In this document: one piece after another, positions 13,601 through 25,411 of the stretch
How positions within the stretch are numbered: the stretch's first letter is position 1
How the letters are laid out: the number at the start of each line of letters is the position of its first letter
DNA from: Dreissena polymorpha
Lineage: Eukaryota; Mollusca; Bivalvia; Myida; Dreissenidae
NCBI RefSeq assembly: GCF_020536995.1
Contig: NC_068357.1
Coordinates: 148,325,751-148,389,750, forward strand
Direction: 5' to 3'
DNA length: 64,000 nt
Position numbers and translations under genes: made by a program
The notes under the pieces: model-generated
Database searches by the model: none
What the model saw: only the letters and a program-made list of their open reading frames with translations
What the model was told of the DNA's origin: nothing

Positions 13601-16600
13601 TAAACGGTAAATCTGTCTATTTCTTGGTATTTTTGCTGTATATAGTGTTTCTATAAAAGCTAAGTTTAAAATATGACTTAAATGATACTATTTTGAATTT
13701 TATGACACTTTGTTTTTAACCGACCCAATTTTTACTTGGCTGAAATCACTTACATTTCATGGCGCTCTTCCATAGATAAAAATTTGTAAAAAATAAATGT
13801 CTGTAAAAGAATACTTATTTCATCTTGTTTAAACTTTAAACACCTTTACAGCATCTGTACACACCAACTGCATGCCCATATTTGGAAATTTGAATGAATT
13901 ATGGAACTTTTATTTACCCCAGGGGTGAAAATAAATTGGACAAAAGCCGAGCGTGGGGGTGGTTTTGAAAAAATCGGTATATTTTTTTAAAAAGCATGGA
14001 AAGCCTACCTACAAATTTGCATGTAGTTCAGTGAAATGATGCTGATTAAGAAAATAATTAATTAGATTATATTTGGATATGTGCCCATTAGAGGTGCGCT
14101 ACCTTAAAAAAAATCCGAGGAGTTCTTGACTCTAGGGAATCGGGTTGCTGGGACACAGCTACTCCTTGATAAGCGGCTGCTTCCTTTATCGCAACTCATT
14201 GTTACAATCAATAATACGTTTCGAGCTTCGCGCTCTATATGTGATAGGGATAGTACTTAGGGCCTATGATAGACAACCATAAAAATACATGGATAATAGA
14301 TGTGTTGTTTGCATTTATTTGTTAATATAAAAACATGTGTATTTTTTATAAGATATTTAAGTGATGTAAGAAATTTTAATTAACGTTGTCACCACGCGGC
14401 ATCCATTAATTTTAATAAAAATATCAAATTGTAGTAAAATGGATTTTCAAATGTCTGAATAAAATAAAGCTTTATTATATTTATTAACCTGACTGAAAAA
14501 ATTGTTAGCCGCCGAACTGTTCCGTTCGTGCCGGAACACGGGATTGAACCGGGGGCCTTTAGATGATTGTTGCGTAAACAACTTCAGTCTAACGCTCTCC
14601 CAACTCAGCTTTTCCGGCTGACATCATTTATGTACTGCTATTTGGTGAAGTTGTGTATAGCGATCGTTATTATATGTCTATTAATAAACTAATACATTGT
14701 ACGTTTTCGTACCACTACGCCTTCCAATAAACTTGCTTGCGCGATAGGTCGTCAAATATCGTACTACATTGATTCTCCACTAAATAAGCAAATTAGAAAA
14801 ACCACAAAATAAATATATTTTGATTATGTTTTGTTTTTATACAAAACCAGAAAGTTTCGCGTATTTGCCCAGTCCCTGTGATCTTTTCCCTGTGATCAGT
14901 TGTGGATCAGTTATTAATTATAACAATTAGCTTTGCATTATTGGCAATAAATGTTGTAATAAATGTAATAGGCACAAATGCAGTACTTATTTACACTTAT
15001 TTACACAAAACAATCACCACTATGCAAGATATTCTTAAAACAAAAATATATACATTGATCCGTAAAATAACTTCTCCTCCCATAAGCGAAAAAAAATGCA
15101 TTACATACTAGTCGCCACTCTCCAGAGCGACGCCAAAAACTCTTCACTTGCATGCAAATTATTTAAAATTTAATGGCACATAATATGGGAGATAAAATCA
15201 ACTTTGTTCATGCCTATGCTACGGTGGTATAGAGGTGAAATTCACTCTTCTTTTTTTAAAATTGCACTCCTCATGTTTCTATCTCGTGGCCAAGACTTAG
15301 TAACTCGTGGCCACGAGTTAGCTATGTCGTGGCCACGAGTTAGAAAAAAGAGAAGTGTAAAACTAAACAAAAGAGGAGTGCAATTAAAAAATGAGCGGTG
15401 CAGTAAATAAAGGAAGGGTGCATTAAACAAAAGAGGAGAGAATGTCGAGATCTCGAGATCCCGACTTAGCTAACTCGTGGTAAAAGTATTGCAGATGTAT
15501 ACCGTTTATGAGAATCAAGCAATTATTAAACTATATCCATCCCGTGTATTTTGCAGTCTGCTTGCTATCGGCCAAGGGATTAATGGCCTTGCTACGACTG
15601 TTACCATGTCAATGCCGGCTGCAGTCTCCAACACGTGGTTCGGACTATCAGAGAGAACGACAGCTACAGCCGTACCGGTTCTGTCAGCAGCTATGGGCGG
15701 CGCGGCGGCTCTTCTTGGTGTGTTACACACATAGTGTATTATTTTCGAAAGAACTTTTATATAATATGAAACATAAAGCGAACATTTTACACTGCATTAC
15801 ACTGTGTTATTGTACGGGACGATATGGTACGGTATTGGGGTATGATGCAGAGCAGCACAGTACGATACAGTACCGCAAATATCTTTTTCTGTGCTGGGAT
15901 TACTCGTTCAAGTTTATGAAATGTATTCCACAAACCGTTATTCACAATCCTTAACTTTGTTTGCACGTGTTTTTGTTTCTCTTTTCAGGTCCATTGACAG
16001 TTGACATGCCACAAATGTAAACCGGTGCATTCATTGATTCAAAGTATTGATATATGAAATATTGTCAACACGTGTATATGTTTTTCTACGGTGTTCTCCA
16101 TATGCATATGTAACCAATTTAAAAAAATAAGCTAACGGTATGTAAGGTATTCGTCCATATCCAATGCTTTAAACCTCGACATTATTTTAAATATCTCGTT
16201 GATTCACCAAGTCGTCTTTTCTTTCATCGATAAATATTTTCAGGAACAACTCCATCATTATGGCTAATCAGACAGGTAATGCATAAACTTGTGTGTTTTG
16301 GTAGGAATAATGATTTGTGAAATGTAAGAGCAAACTACCCTAGGCAATATTATGAAAGTAGTATGTATAACAAAGATTGTTTTTATAACAAAAATATTGC
16401 TAATTTTAACGCACTGAAAGTAAACTTTGACGATATACATTAAAAAACAGTATTCTCCAGCAAATAGTATATTTTACAACAATGATGTTTTTATGAATCT
16501 TCGACAACATGTTTAGCTATTTCTTAGTGTCTCTATATAAACTTGATATGTTCACATTTCTCTGTGTATGTTAAAAAAGAGACTTATTTAACATATCAAG

Positions 16601-19600
16601 AAATATAATATTTGGATTTCACATATGAATATTTACGTGTAAAAAAATCAAATTATCCATATCAACAAGAAATTGACCTTATATTACTTTTATTATTTTC
16701 AAATAAAAAAAACGCAAACTTATTGTATCGAGTAATGATTCATTTTTAATATAAAGAATCCGATTTTCTTATATCAATTATTTGATCACTCGATATCAAG
16801 AATTGTTGTTTTTTGAAAACTTAACATCCTTTCCTTGATATCAATATTTTAGATACAACAATAAATCTTGATATCAAATATTTCATTTCTTGACATAAAC
16901 ACGTCTTTAAATCATTAAATGTCGCCCGATATGCATGCAGCCAAATAACATAATATTCATGAAGGTATCAAAAGAAAAACTTTTAAGCTTCCAATAATTT
17001 ATTAAATCATCATAAAACAAGCATTCACATCTATGCCCTGAAGTAACCAGCAAAACAAGTTGATAAATTCTTCTTACTATGTACATTTTCTTTCACGTTT
17101 TAGATCTGGCTGGAATTCAACAGCAAATGCGGCATTTTAATTACGAGAGTAAGTACGCACAAGTTTGTGTAAGCTAAAGGTGCTATCAAGACCATTTACT
17201 AAAATTACAGAAAGTATGCCAGTCATTGTATCCGCTTGCAAAGCGCTCGTTTGCTGTACTCACCATTTATGTTTGCAATAAGCTGAAGAACATAAATCTT
17301 GCCAAAAGAGAACAGTTGCATTTGGTCGAACTCAACAAAGATTGTGAGAACAGAAATATAGAAATTATGCTATCTAATTATCATACTTTTTTCTAAACCA
17401 ATACATAATACTTTAGGACTTATTTTCGAAATCCGTTACGTAGATATGATCAGTGTGCTTTATTTATGTAAAAAGATGTAATTTGCAAAAGCTCCAATAT
17501 TTAATTTATAAAATCATGTTGCTCAGCACAATACTTCAGGTTTGTTACAATTATTAATATTGTAATTAACGAATCATCAATCGCAAGATAACTTATGTTG
17601 TTTTATTTGTTGAACCTAATTAGTTTTTGTCTTTATTGCCTGCTGCATTCGATGACCCTAATTAAAATACCTAGTTGAACACAATTACATAATTTCTCTA
17701 TGTAAAGGAACTAAATAATAAGTTTATGTGAAGCTGGGTTTAATGTGAAATGTCATGACTCAAAAAGACTTGGAAGTTTTTTTTTGTTTGAACCCACTGA
17801 GGAGAATAAAACATAGCCGATGGGAAAAGATTATATATTTTATAAAAACATGGAAAATGTCATGTCTGAAAAAGACTTGCAAGGTTCTTTTGTTTGGACC
17901 CACTGAGGAGATTGAAACATAGCCGATGGGAAATGAATATATATTTTATAATAACATAAATAGTTAGTGATGATCACGCCTCAACGAAATAGAAGTATGT
18001 CTTCGTCCACATTAATCTACCACTTGTATACAACATTGACATATTTAACAACGTTGGAATATTGTCTATTCGTCAGTCAGTTAACACAAGGATTACATAG
18101 ACTAAAAACAAAAACCTACCAGCAGCCTGTTTTGTTATTCTCTTCCTTCAGTTTATTAGAACGAAATCCATATGCCGCGGTCAATTAAGTTTACTTTCTC
18201 CTTAAAAAAAAACTGAATGATCTTTTTAAATACGTCAACTCATGTGTGTTTAGTCTTCAAAAGTCCAACCACTACACATTCGCATTTATCACTTATTTCG
18301 ACGCACCTTGCTATAAATGACGCAACGCAATGTTGAAACATCAATATATGTTCTGTACATGACAAATTAAAAGAAATTTGCACAAGATTTGCACGCGGTA
18401 TTGTTTTAACGTGTATACGGATTATGTTTAGATAAAATCTGGGCGCCTGTCAACATTTTTATCACTAATCTTAAATCTTTGATCAGAATCACCATAACGG
18501 CATATGCATAGTAAACACCTGCCTTGCCAAAAACATTTTTGTATCGATATTGACAATGAACCAAAAATACAACATATGTGTCGTGTTCTGAGAAAACTGG
18601 GCATAATGCATGTGCGTAAAGTGTCGTCCCTGATTAGCCTGTGCAGTCCGCACAGGCTAATCAGGGACGACACTTTCCGCCTAAATTGGATTTTTGCGAA
18701 GAAGAGACTGCATTTAAACGAAAAATGCCATAAAAGCGGAAAGTGTCGTCCCTGATTAGCCAGTGCGGACTGCACAGGCTAATCTGGGATGACACTTTAT
18801 GCACAAGCATTATGACCAGTTTTCTCAGAACATGACACATAAATTCGATTGAGGGAAAGCCTTTTGTGATAGTTTCCACAGATCTATTTAAAAACAAAAC
18901 GTTAACTTAGACTAATAACGGCCCTTAACTTCCCTTGTCCTTTAAGTAATCCGTTTAATTATTACTCGAAAAAAAAGTTTAAACCATTTAAGCCTAGTGG
19001 ACTCTCCCATCCTAAATTGGAACAATTTATTTCCAAAATTAGGGATGTCTAGTTTATTTATTTCTATATTTAGAATATTTCTTACAGAAATTCTTTTAAG
19101 CAAACAGCGCAGACCCTGATGAGACGCCGCATCATGCGGCGTCTCATCTGGGTCTGCGCTGTTTGCCAACGCCTTTTTTTCCAGACGCTAGGCATAAATG
19201 GGTTAAACAGAATATCTTTTTTATATATCAGCCCCAAACTTTATAGATTGCTTTCACTTTTTGATGTTGTAAGATACTACCGGTAAATTGTGTTGATACT
19301 AAGTAGCATGATGCGTAAGGTAAAGGGGCACGGCGTACACGTAAAATGATGTCATCGTATTAATTATGCATTTCAGCATGTGGCGTTACGGTTCTGCTGC
19401 TTTTTTGTTCAGTGGTTTACCTCCCCAGTAAACCAGAAAAGGCTCCGAGCAGAACGGCACATTCGGAACGGTTCGGCTTTACAGCAGGGATTCGGCACAT
19501 TTTCAAGTACATTATCTTATAGGATATTTGAGGTGAAGATTATCTATTTTATGGTGACAATCTGACAACACTGATGCATAAACAGCATAGTTGCATCATA

Positions 19601-22600
19601 TATAAGACTTTTCTTATAAAATTGTTTGCTGTGAGAGTATGAACTTTAATGTAACTGGTTGCAAAAAAACAAAGGCAGAGTAACGGAATAAGTAATTTAA
19701 TTATTTGACGTAGCGTGAACGCAATTATCATTATTCCCTAAATTAAATTTCAATGCCTACATACTTTAAAAGTATGAGAAATGTTTGATGTGGACGATTT
19801 AGAATTGTTCATGCTGTTACAATCTTATTATTAATTGAACATCTTCGAGTTGATTTTTGTGATCACATAGTTATTTGAACATTCAGAAAAAGCTTTCGTT
19901 AATATCGGTTTTGCGTGCCAAAGAAAGAAAATTTATTTTACAGCAAATACAAATTATGTCGTTTTCAACCATTTCTTCTAAAAAAAAAAGGAAACCAATT
20001 AACAATCGGACAATTACTAATCAGAGCACGATACTTAGGTACAAATGGATTCTCAAAGGAAGGTAATATAATAAGATTGCCTGTAATAACATCCAGTATA
20101 TTGCCTCGCTTAAATGTTTTTGAAGTTGCGATTTATTTTTCCACTATGTAGTTATTGGAAAGCACAGAAAGCTATAATATTATAGTAAACCAGTAACGTA
20201 TACACGAATGAATAACACTAAATTAAAATATAACGTACTTAATGGAAGTCGTTTTATTTTCGTTATACATTAGGATATACTTATGAAATGCCAGATTTTG
20301 ACATTTTATTTAAACATTCGTGTATTCATTAAAAAGTGGAACATTCGAAGGCGTTTTTATTAAACATGATGCCATCCAAATTCTTAAAATTAAAGTACAT
20401 CAATTGTCATTGCGTGCGTTGTTCACAGTCACTATATAATACAAAGTCGTGTTTAGGCTTTGTTTTCAAAAATTCACTAGACTTCAATGCGCGTCTTATA
20501 CAAACGTAAAATAACCCTTTACTTTAGAAATCCTTCGATGTGGCTTATTGCGGCCATGTTTGCTTTGCCGATTGGTTTCTTTGGCAACTGGCTTTCCTTC
20601 TTGGACGTCATTCTCAACCCGTTTGGAATTGCACAGGTTGGTTTAACCCATTTATGCCTAGCGTCTAGAAAAAAGGCCTTGGCAAACAGCGTAGACCCAG
20701 ATGAGACACCGCATGATGTGGCGTCTTATCAGGGTCTGCGCTGTTTGCTTAAAGGAATTTCTATAAGAAATATTCTAAATATAGAAATAAATATACTAGA
20801 CATCCCTAATTTTGGAAATAAATTGATTCAATTTAGAAGGATGGGAGAGTCCACTAGGCAAAAATGGGTTAAGTAATATATCTCTTGGGATGAAAGGTAT
20901 AATTTATATGCTTTCATATGGACATGTTTGGGTAATGTTATCAAGGTTATCATAATCTTCGAACATGTTTAGGTTTTTTTTAAATTTTGTTTGTGGTATT
21001 TCCTAGTCGAGACCTAATGTGCATTGTTTAAGGAAGAGTTATTTTTAGAACATAATCATTATATGAGAAATTTTTCAACTGGAGAAAATTCTTCTTTTAA
21101 ACAAGGATTTTGGAAATTTAAGAATGTGTAAACAATGTTATGTGAAGTAGACATATTAACTAGAATCTTGTTTTCACGAATCTGTTACTATATTTAACTT
21201 GCTCCTACCGGTATTTATTGTCATCATTCACTTATGTGCAGTCCGCACAGGCTAATCAGGGACGACACTTTCCGCTTTTATGATATTTTTCGTTTAAAGA
21301 CAGTCTCTTCCTAGCAAAATCCAGTTAATGCGGAAAGTGTCGTCCCTGTGTAGTCTGTGCAGACTGCACAGGCTAATTTGGGACGGCACTTTACGCACAT
21401 GCATTAAACCGCCTTTTCACAGATCACGGCCCATTTAATTGTGTTCATTATTTGCAGGCGGAGGTTGGATGGATAAGCTTCTATGGAAGCATATGCGGCG
21501 TAGCTGGTGGCATCCTGCTTGGACGGTCAGTGCCTGACAACGTTAATTTTGAACTACCGTACATTAATTTAATTTCATACACGATATAGTTGTCGTTTGC
21601 ATTTTATATATTCATGTTTGATTATGGATTTGTTATTCAATTCAGCACATTAACGTTAAGTAAAGTAACCTCCAAAGTATTGCAAGTTTAATCGCTTAGC
21701 ATTCTTAACTTTAAACACAATATGTGTTCTCTTCTAAGTATACCCAGAACACAGTCAAATGTGTAATTCAGAAAATAGTAAAAGAATCATTTCGGATGAG
21801 ATTATTTTCCAAATAATAATCAGTAATTAGTTGAATTAATTGTTGCAGGTTTGCAGATATGTACAAAAAGAAGATGAAGTGGATATTGATAGTTCTAAAC
21901 ATTATAGTGATAGCGGACTTTGGTTGGTTCAGCTGTATGTGTGTAAACTTACTGCCGTATTCGAAAGGTACTTAAATAAATCAATTGTTCCTAACCGAAA
22001 CGCTCGATCAAAAAGTACACGTTACTAACATGTCGGTATTATATTTCAATATATGTTTACGAAATTCCTTTAAGTGTATCTAATGATGACATATTCTATT
22101 TCAAAACACTCTTCATTTGGAACGCTTGCATTTTAAATATTTTTAAGTGTAAAGTAAGAAAATTTCGGCTTAAGGTAGCGCACTCGTAATGGGCACCTTT
22201 CCAAATATAATCTAATGTATTATTTTTTAATCAGCATCATTGCACTGATCTACATGCCAATGTTAAGGTAGGCTTTTCATGCTTTAAAAAAATATATACT
22301 GATAAAAACCAGCCCCCACGCTCGGCTTTTGTTCAGTTTATTTGTTAAGTAATATTTTGAACTGAGTTTTTATATATACACTATATACAGCCGAAATACC
22401 AAAAAATATAAAGATTTACCGTTTACTTTTTGAAATAAAAATAAAAATGCAACATGCATGATTCGTATTTTCAGCAGTAAATCACACAATTTAGCCATAA
22501 CGTTGTTTTAATATTAAAAATTGAAGAATGTGCATAAAAATTGCAACATATTTTACAATAAACAGAGCTTATATACTATATTAAATCAAATTACGTTAGA

Positions 22601-24065
22601 AAAGAAATAAAACGCGTCGCAAAAAGTATGCGTTGTCGGCAGGATTCGAAACTGCGCGGGAAGATGCCAAAAGATTTCTTGTCTATCGCCTTAACCGCTC
22701 GGCCATGGCAACTTCACATTATGAACTGCTTAAATTAGATATCCATGTGTAACCAGGTAAAAAGCTCTTCAATCTTCGAAGAACTCGCGGGAAATCATTA
22801 CGAGTGCGATAGCTTAATGAAATCTGTTCATATACAATATTCGTTCACAACCTTTGCTGGAAGAAAATGCAAAAAATAAACAGCAGTTGTTTATAATGTG
22901 CATAGATAATATTTGTTCCGTTAATAATCCGGGTTTAATTCATGTAAATAGTGTGTCGTCCCAAATATCCACATGCAATCCGCCAGACTTTACTGCACTT
23001 AATTAATAAGGTGAATGTATAGCTTAACGTGACTTTCTGGATTAAAAATACCATAAACGTGATAAGCTTTCTCCTCTAACAGCCTCGTGTTTATTTTCAG
23101 CGGCCATCTATGTGTCTGTGATAGCAGGTGCAGCTATTGTCGGCGCAGCGGGACCACTGTACCTAGAGCTGGGATGCGAGACGGCATATCCGGTGGGAGA
23201 GGGCATGGTCGCGGGCTTCCTCGGCATGGTGATCAACTTCGGGTCGGCAGTGTTTCTCTTCGTAGACCAGGCATACGCGCAAGGTATGTAATCGTTATGA
23301 GACGTGCTCTGTGAAAAAGGGGTTTAATGCATGTGTGTAAGGGGTCGTCCCAGATTAGCATGTGCAGTCTGCACAGGCTAATCATGGACGACACTTTCCG
23401 CTTTTATGGTATTGTTCTTTTACAGTAAGTCTCTTTATAGCAAAATTCCAGTCGAGGCGGAAAGTGTCGTCCCTGATTAGCTTGTGTGGACTTCACAAGC
23501 TTCTGTGGTACGACACTTAACGCACATGAATTAAACTTCTTTTTCACAGAGCACGGCAAATTTATCTTCGAAAGGAGTATGGGCGTTCCTGTTGTTGTTT
23601 AAATTGTAATTGATGATGTTGTAAGGACAAATGACGATAGACTGCAGGATTGCTATCCACGCCTTTCTTACTAGATTCAAGTTTTAAAGGCTTCATTTTA
23701 AACCCATAGATACTGATGAGCAGCAAACAGCATAAAACCTGAACAGACTGCGAGTTACTGCAGGTTGTTCTGTTTTTATGCTGTTTGCACATAGCCATTT
23801 TCTCGTTGCTTCTGAGTGGGAAAGGGTTAAATAAAGAAATGATTTTATTGAAACAAATTCAACGGCTGATGTTTTTGAAGAGTTGTTTAACATTAAAACA
23901 TTTTCCCAAATGTAAATCAGCTTAATTCAAATACTTTCAGACACTGGCTGGACTAACTGGGCTTTGGTCGGCGTTTATACGGCAGCTGTTCCAATCCTGA
24001 TTTTGTTCCGAGAGAAATACACAAGAGTAGATATTGACATCGAGGCCACTGATGGTGACGGTTGA
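10665..24065 (+). CDS. SLC49A4: SLC49A4 (DIRC2)-like lysosomal MFS transporter, 12 coding exons
   Basis: Exons: 10665-10977, 11337-11427, 15557-15717, 15989-16016, 16244-16275, 17104-17148, 19377-19506, 20528-20636, 21458-21525, 21849-21967, 23101-23283, 23941-24065 (TGA). All phases agree, and the total is 1404 nt, or 467 aa; human DIRC2, from memory, is about 478 aa. Matching blocks include WGSISQSTQLAYGW after TM1 (human WGPIQNSARQAYGF), TWFGLSERTTATAVPVLSA, GW(I)xFYGSICGVAGG and ETAYPVGEGMVAGFLG. The N-terminus carries E20-S-E-P-L24-L25, an acidic dileucine lysosomal sorting motif of the kind known for the human protein. About 12 membrane helices are expected. The family is lysosomal; the human protein has been reported to move pyridoxine with protons. 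The start is the first in-frame ATG and gives the dileucine tail. Oddities: the exon 2 acceptor reads AT, not AG, and a MITE abuts the exon 8 donor. Confidence 0.93.
12279..12389. repeat. Minisatellite, three 37-bp units
   Basis: Three consecutive units of exactly 37 bp begin AACCATTATCTATGATTTTG and end CCCCAAAT, differing at only a few positions. The array lies in intron 2 of the SLC49A4-like gene. Confidence 0.9.
12530..13185. repeat. Diverged tandem repeat, period about 150 bp
   Basis: About four decayed units share CTCATTGATATGAAAACACT, AAGTTTGGAAAGAATCTGAT and TTCTGGACTTATTGTCCGAT in the same order. It lies in intron 2 of the transporter gene. No coding sense is visible. Confidence 0.7.
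13251..14107 (+). mobile_element. TIR element carrying a tRNA-Ser-like sequence, copy 1
   Basis: Perfect 22-bp terminal inverted repeats (TTAAGGTAGCGCACCTCTAATG and its complement) bound 857 bp. A tRNA-Ser(AGA)-like stretch lies about 65 bp inside the left end. The rest is AT-rich and non-coding. Copy 2, at 22170-22817 in the opposite orientation, shares the ends, the tRNA-like part and most of the interior, so the tRNA-like part belongs to the element. Confidence 0.85.
13317..13398 (+). tRNA. tRNA-Ser(AGA)-like sequence inside a TIR element (degenerate)
   Basis: The sequence shows TAGCCTAGTGGTTAAGGCGA (A box), the GACTAGAAATC anticodon arm with AGA, a serine-type long variable arm and GCAGGTTCGAAA (B box). 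Mismatches in the acceptor, anticodon and T stems make a working tRNA unlikely. It more probably serves, or once served, as an internal Pol III promoter. Confidence 0.6.
14529..14618 (-). tRNA. tRNA-Phe(GAA)-like gene with a 17-bp intron at position 37/38
   Basis: Read on the minus strand the 90 nt fold as a tRNA: a perfect 7-bp acceptor stem (GCCGGAA/TTCCGGC), an AGTTGGGAGAGC D loop, a perfect anticodon stem TTAGA/TCTAA with CTGAAGA split by 17 nt after base 37, a TTCAATC T loop and discriminator A. Taking out the 17 nt leaves exactly 73 nt. The inserted stretch can itself pair (TTGTT/AACAA). A run of six Ts lies about 30 nt downstream on that strand as a Pol III stop. Against function: A at position 8, and one mismatch each in the D and T stems. 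It could be a diverged working gene or a pseudogene. It sits antisense in intron 2 of the transporter gene. Confidence 0.65.
15218..15480. repeat. Dispersed repeat with CTCGTGGCCACGAG palindromes
   Basis: Copies of AACTCGTGGCCACGAGTTAG lie between inverted stretches GAGGAGTGCAATT / AATTGCACTCCTC. It ends shortly before exon 3 of the transporter gene. I recall similar repeats from other bivalves, so this is probably a foldback element. Confidence 0.6.
16720..16905. repeat. Degenerate array of TTGATATCAA motifs
   Basis: The palindrome TTGATATCAA and variants recur at about 40-60-bp spacing in AT-rich sequence within intron 5 of the transporter gene. Confidence 0.5.
17748..17957. repeat. Two tandem 107-bp units
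   Basis: AAATGTCATG, GAACCCACTGAGGAG and ACATAGCCGATGGGAAA recur in the same order 107 bases apart. It lies in intron 6 of the transporter gene. Confidence 0.85.
18575..18840. mobile_element. Foldback MITE, GTCGTCCCTGATTAGCC family (full copy)
   Basis: The ends are ATGTGTCGTGTTCTGAGAAA and its near complement. Inside are two hairpins of GTGTCGTCCCTGATTAGCC / GGCTAATCAGGGACGACAC separated by an AT-rich spacer. Other copies lie at 21234-21431, 23302-23557, 31301-31562, 36970-37150 and, worn, at 55038-55235. Several open frames here are only artefacts of this repeat. Confidence 0.9.
18978..19207 (-). mobile_element. MITE with TTTAACCCATTTATGCC ends, copy 1
   Basis: The terminal inverted repeats resemble TTTAACCCATTTATGCCTAG. 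An inner hairpin GATGAGACGCCGCATCATGC marks the family. It lies in intron 6 of the transporter gene, inverted relative to the copy at 20642-20872. Confidence 0.9.
20642..20872 (+). mobile_element. MITE with TTTAACCCATTTATGCC ends, copy 2
   Basis: Same family as 18978-19207. Its first base is only the sixth base of intron 8 of the transporter gene, so the donor is read as CAG|GTTGG followed directly by the element. An open frame runs from exon 8 into the element, but it adds no known domain. Confidence 0.9.
21234..21431. mobile_element. Foldback MITE, GTCGTCCC family, left end missing
   Basis: It starts abruptly at GTGCAGTCCGCACAGGCTAA and has the usual second hairpin and right end. It ends about 25 bases before the acceptor of exon 9 of the transporter gene. 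Confidence 0.85.
22170..22817 (-). mobile_element. TIR element carrying a tRNA-Ser-like sequence, copy 2
   Basis: The ends are TTAAGGTAGCGCACTCGTAATG and an imperfect complement. It aligns along its length with 13251-14107 in opposite orientation, with an interior shorter by about 200 bp. It lies in intron 10 of the transporter gene. Confidence 0.85.
22632..22712 (-). tRNA. tRNA-Ser(AGA)-like sequence inside TIR element copy 2
   Basis: On the minus strand it reads GGCCGAGCGGTTAAGGCGAT, GACAAGAAATC (anticodon AGA) and TTTCGAATCCTGCCGACAAC. It is closer to a true tRNA-Ser than copy 1, with intact A and B boxes and a long variable arm. Anticodon-stem mismatches suggest it is not used as a tRNA. 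Confidence 0.6.
23302..23557. mobile_element. Foldback MITE, GTCGTCCC family
   Basis: The ends are GTGCTCTGTGAAAAAGGGGT and its near complement, with the family's two inner hairpins. It begins about 20 bases after the donor of exon 11 of the transporter gene. Confidence 0.88.
23688..23830. mobile_element. Foldback element with GCAAACAGCATAAAAC arms
   Basis: GCAAACAGCATAAAACCTGA and its near complement flank a short loop, with AACCC-type ends. It lies in intron 11 of the transporter gene and is distinct from the GTCGTCCC family. Confidence 0.75.
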
Positions 24066-24111
24066 CCTGTTTGCAACGGTGTACTATTTGGACAGTTTAA
24101 TAGGATAAAAT

Positions 24112-24242
24112 AATAAATCGCTAAGTTGAACGCAATTTTTTTTGCTCGTAACTTTAGATGGACATTTCTCTGATAATATGCACTGAGGTCGGCATAATAC
24201 TCGACTTGAAATGTTATAAAATTTGAACACACGATCAATAAA
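24112..24242 (+). promoter_or_regulatory. Poly(A) signals of the SLC49A4-like gene
   Basis: Two AATAAA hexamers, at 24112-24117 and 24237-24242, lie 47 and 172 bases after the stop codon. Either or both could end the transcript. Confidence 0.5.
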
Positions 24243-25411
24243 ACATGTAAAACAAGAAAAAAATATTATTAACACAACAGGCCTTTTCATATTTTTCATA
24301 TTTGTAACTCATATTATATGAATTCATGAAAATGCGCTGTAAAAAATTGCAAATAAATTATAGTTCATAAATCCCAGCAAAGACCCACTCGACACGAAAT
24401 ATGCGCTACATATCATTAAAAGAAACTGTCAACTTTTGACATATGTGACCAAATTAATTAAATATAAAAGATTACTATATATAAGCATTTTTATATCATT
24501 GTGTATGTTTTTTTTCTACTGACATGATTCACCTAAAACTTGACTTTTGCACAAACGGTTTTACAAAATGACTTAATTTGGCAAATGACCTTTGAAATTA
24601 CAATGTTTACACTAATTGCATTTGAATCGTCTGCTGTTTCGTGAAAAATTAAGAAATTGTAGACACATTTATATGAATTTATACATAAATTTCCCATTCG
24701 ACGTACACTTTGTATATAAGATAAATTTGCCGAGTTGTGAATAAAACTTGTTGTTTGTGATAAATTTCAATGGCGTTTGCATGGGTGTAAATAAAAAGTG
24801 TTGTTTGGGTATATTATCTTTACTGATTGGTTTAAGTTTTTCTGTTTTCTAAAGAGTTACACAATTGTCTCCAGACTGAAAAGTAGTTGAAAGTGAAAAT
24901 GGTTCTACCGTTTATTGATAACCACAACACAATCACACGTCGTATGCTTATTTTATGCAATATACCGCAAGAGAACGATTATTGCGTGATAAACATTTTC
25001 TACGTCGTTTGTCCCATTGTTTAGAACAAATGTCACAATCTTATTTTAGCCGATTTAGAAACTAAAAGCAAACATGACAGTCAAGAGCTTAAACATTGTT
25101 CATTATATAGCTGAATATAGCCATATTTATGCCCTTTGAATACTATTTGTCACAAGTTAAGTCCACGTCTTGTCTAAACTTGCTGAGAACATTGGTGTAA
25201 TGATATATGGCGGGGAAATTAACCTTATATAATGGTTTAAATGAAACCTTGCGAATACTTTATTATGACATCTTGGCCGAGTTCAAAAATGGTTCCCGGT
25301 ACGATGAGAACACGAGGGCTAGGCGTTTGAAGGCTACCCTTCAATGGCTGTTATAAAACATCGAAAACACTCTTTAGAGTAACACTTAAAGTCCAATATT
25401 GAGGAAACTTG
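24243..25411. other. Intergenic, nothing supported
   Basis: AT-rich sequence after the transporter gene. I see no open frame with family likeness, no tRNA and no clear repeat until the palindrome begins. Confidence 0.5.

Noticed and set aside
18428-18897. Several overlapping open frames rich in SSLISLCSPHRLIRDDTF
   Set aside because: They recur wherever the GTCGTCCC foldback MITE occurs, so they are repeat artefacts.
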